DNA of 64,000 nt from Nocardia otitidiscaviarum NBRC 14405 (lineage in GTDB: Bacteria > Actinomycetota > Actinomycetes > Mycobacteriales > Mycobacteriaceae): NCBI RefSeq assembly GCF_000308635.1, contig NZ_BAGD01000032.1, positions 19,336 through 83,335 on the forward strand, read 5' to 3'. Numbering within the stretch: the first letter of the stretch is position 1; each line of letters begins with the position of its first letter. Positions 62,029 through 64,000 of the stretch are shown in pieces. The translations under genes were made by a program, and so were the position numbers. The notes under the pieces are model-generated. The model did not search any database. It was not told the DNA's origin and saw nothing but the letters and a program-made list of their open reading frames with translations.

Positions 62029-64000
62029 ATGGGTGATATTCCCGGCTACCTCAAGTGGCTGGAATGGGTTGCGGGGTCGGACTGGCCACACGGCGACGAG
62101 GACGCCATGTGGGCACTGGCCGACGATTGGCGTGCCGCCGCGACCGCCCTCGAACAGATCATCCCCGATATCGAGGACGCCAAGACCAAGACGTTCATCG
62201 CCTACCCGTCGGGCGAGGGCGTCGACGAGATGCGGGCGTACTTCGACAGCCTGCTCTCCGGCGATACCTCCGTCGAGAAGCTCGTCGAGGCGTTCAACGG
62301 CTTGGCGCTCGGCATCGACGACGTCGGCACCGAGATCGACTACGCCAAGATCCTGATGATCAGCTCGCTGGCCCTGCTGGCGATCGAACTCGCCGCCGCC
62401 TGGGCATTCCCACCGGCCTACCCGGCCGTCTCCGCCGCCGCGATCACGGTGACACGCATGGGTATTCGGGCCATCGCGGCCAGGATCGTCGCCGCGGTCG
62501 CGCGGCGGGTCGCGAACCTGCCCGGCCTGCTCCGGTTCCTGGCGCGGCACGTGGCCATCGATACGGCCATCGGCGTGGGCCAGGAAGTCGGGATCCAGGC
62601 CTGGCAGCTGTCCCAGGACAACCGTCGCGAAATGAACTGGGACCAGGTCATCATCAGCACCGTGAGCTCGGCGGCCGGTGGTGCGGTGGCCGGGCCGCTG
62701 GGCGATCTGGTCGGCCGCGGACTCAATGACCGGCTCGGTGACGTTCTGACCGATCGGCTGAATTTCGGTGACAAGCTGTCCGACTTCACGACCGGTGCGC
62801 TGACCGGCGTCACCGCCGGGCTGGCGGGCGGATACGCGGGATACTTCGGCGGCATCGGCGGCCAGTTCATCGTCGACTGGAAGAACGAGGGCTGGGATTC
62901 CGCCGTCGACGGCCTGAAGAACACGCAGCTCGACTGGAACGCCATGCATACCGGGGCCTTGTCCGGGGCGATCAACGGCGGGCTCTCCGGCGGCAACAAA
63001 GCTCTGGCCACCCAGCACTTTCACAATCGGTTTCCCGACATCTACAACGGCACACCGGATTTCGGCAATATGCCGCGGGTCGGCGTCTCACCCGAGGGGA
63101 CGCTGCCGGGCGGACTCGTCGGCGACGGCTCCGCGCCACCACCGGGTAGCGCGGGCGATGGTTCCGGCAACGGTGCTGGCAACACCGCCGGCGACGGGAC
63201 GGGCAGCACCACCGACGGCGGCGGGCGCGGTGCGGACGATGGTTCCGCCAACGGCCGCGCCGGAGACGCCGACACGGGTGGCACCCGCAGCGCGGGTGCC
63301 AACGGCGACGGCTCCGATACGACAGGTCGGACGGGGGAGCCGCACGGTGCTGGTGACGCTGCGGCGGACGGGCGTGGTGCTGGTGACAGTGCGGTGGACA
63401 GGCGCGCCGATGGGGCGGGCGATACGCGAGCGGCGGATGCCCCGGATGCCCCGACCGCCACGGGAACCGATGCACCCAGTGGGAACGACGGCGCTGGGCA
63501 GGGCAGCGGAAATCGCTCGGGCACCGGCGATTCGACGCACGGTGCGGGCGTGCCCGGTGATGCGAACGGTTCGCTGCAACCGGCGGCCGACGGCGGCCCT
63601 CGGTCCGAGGACAACGCCGGCGGCGGGGTCGGGAAGAGCGAGGGGACGAACAGCGATGCGGTGAACGACCCCGCGGATGCGTCCACGACGGCCGACTCCA
63701 GGGCCGCCGACGGCACCGGGTCGGCGGATGGCACCGGGTCGGCGGATGGCGCCGGGTCGGCGGATGGAGCTGGGTCGGCGGATGGAGTCGGTGCGCCCGC
63801 GCAGGCGGCACCGCGCGCGCCAGGCTCAGGCGCCGACCCCGGGAGCTCTGCCGAAACAGGCTCCAGCACAGTGGCTTCCGGTGCCAAGCCGGTGATCCCC
63901 ACCGATGGCTCCGTAGACGGTTCCACCCCTGTCGCGCTGCCGCCCCAGGGCGCGGTGTCGGCACCGCCCGGAGCGCCGACCGCCGCCGCACCGCAGTCAC
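62029..64000 (+). CDS. Large CpnT-like T7SS polymorphic-toxin protein (3' end outside the window)
   Basis: At least 657 residues, open to the window edge. It begins GDIPGYLKWLEWVAGSDWPH, GDEDAMWALADDWRAAATAL: the WXG100-like N-terminal domain of CpnT-type exported toxins. Residues 105-250 are hydrophobic, with helices (ILMISSLALLAIELAAAWAF, and the glycine-rich AAGGAVAGPLGDLVG and GYAGYFGGIGGQF stretches) that could form a membrane or pore segment. From about residue 360 a Gly/Asp/Ala/Thr-rich linker runs for some 300 residues, with five 18-bp repeats (ADGTGS units). The toxic C-terminus, and probably an immunity gene, lie beyond the window. The ATG sits at 62029, behind CGGAG. Confidence 0.82.
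   Translation, partial: MGDIPGYLKWLEWVAGSDWPHGDEDAMWALADDWRAAATALEQIIPDIEDAKTKTFIAYPSGEGVDEMRAYFDSLLSGDTSVEKLVEAFNGLALGIDDVGTEIDYAKILMISSLALLAIELAAAWAFPPAYPAVSAAAITVTRMGIRAIAARIVAAVARRVANLPGLLRFLARHVAIDTAIGVGQEVGIQAWQLSQDNRREMNWDQVIISTVSSAAGGAVAGPLGDLVGRGLNDRLGDVLTDRLNFGDKLSDFTTGALTGVTAGLAGGYAGYFGGIGGQFIVDWKNEGWDSAVDGLKNTQLDWNAMHTGALSGAINGGLSGGNKALATQHFHNRFPDIYNGTPDFGNMPRVGVSPEGTLPGGLVGDGSAPPPGSAGDGSGNGAGNTAGDGTGSTTDGGGRGADDGSANGRAGDADTGGTRSAGANGDGSDTTGRTGEPHGAGDAAADGRGAGDSAVDRRADGAGDTRAADAPDAPTATGTDAPSGNDGAGQGSGNRSGTGDSTHGAGVPGDANGSLQPAADGGPRSEDNAGGGVGKSEGTNSDAVNDPADASTTADSRAADGTGSADGTGSADGAGSADGAGSADGVGAPAQAAPRAPGSGADPGSSAETGSSTVASGAKPVIPTDGSVDGSTPVALPPQGAVSAPPGAPTAAAPQS
63706..63795 (+). 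repeat. 18-bp tandem repeats in the toxin linker
   Basis: Five consecutive 18-bp units related to GCGGATGGCACCGGGTCG encode ADGTGS, ADGTGS, ADGAGS, ADGAGS and ADGVGA. The unit keeps the reading frame, so copy number could vary without breaking the gene. Confidence 0.85.

Noticed and set aside
63706..63795. Possible CRISPR or intergenic repeat
   Set aside because: These are in-frame 18-bp coding repeats in a low-complexity linker.

Overview
The window looks like chromosomal DNA of a high-GC, mycolic-acid-type actinobacterium, most probably a Nocardia or a close relative. The evidence is the actinobacterial S10/spc ribosomal gene order, a mycobactin/nocobactin-type lysine hydroxylase and acyltransferase pair with IdeR-like boxes, F420/PPOX-type oxidoreductases, an LppU-like secreted protein, EspG/WXG100-type VII secretion genes and many GTG starts. 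No rRNA, tRNA, CRISPR array, transposase or phage gene was found.

The backbone is ribosomal, in three separated blocks on the + strand: rpsJ-rplC-rplD-rplW-rplB-rpsS-rplV-rpsC-rplP-rpmC-rpsQ (3.5-8.8 kb); rplN-rplX-rplE-rpsN (34.4-35.8 kb); and rpsH-rplF-rplR-rpsE-rpmD-rplO, then secY-adk-map (43.6-49.1 kb). Each block begins with its own promoter. All three promoters have 17-18 nt spacing, a TACACT-like -10 and a common GGTTGC just downstream. The first two blocks end in long GC-rich hairpins. A lone extra bL35 gene lies upstream at 1.8 kb.

The 25 kb between rpsQ and rplN carries accessory genes. These include small secreted proteins, an MMPL transporter, a CPBP protease, an RluA-type pseudouridine synthase and PPOX-fold proteins. 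A reduced siderophore locus (17.6-29.1 kb) holds mbtG- and mbtK-like genes, a one-module NRPS with an odd repeat-filled condensation domain, and a degenerate adenylation-like protein; three IdeR-like boxes mark it. Inside it lies a coupled GT4 glycosyltransferase/glycogen-debranching pair. Two tandem Tat-lipoprotein M13 metallopeptidases precede rplN.

The 7.8 kb between rpsN and rpsH holds a membrane-anchored protein, an MHS-family transporter, a GH29 protein with altered sugar-binding residues, and a lower-GC five-gene minus-strand cassette. The cassette encodes a YbaB-like protein, an EspC/WXG-like protein, a T7SS-effector-like protein with a DUF6973-like C-terminus, and two paralogous lipoproteins. 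It reads as a toxin/surface-immunity module nested inside the spc operon and is the most interesting candidate system here.

Beyond map lie a TmrB-like ATPase, dtd, and a minus-strand catabolic operon (two thiolases, an acyl-CoA ligase, an LLM flavin enzyme and a carotenoid-cleavage oxygenase). A tandem HxlR-type regulator lies beside it, and a shared motif occurs at both upstream regions. The last 5.6 kb is a type VII secretion substrate operon (PPE/WXG-like protein, EspG, WXG100, YbaB-like protein and a large polymorphic-toxin-like protein) that runs off the window end.
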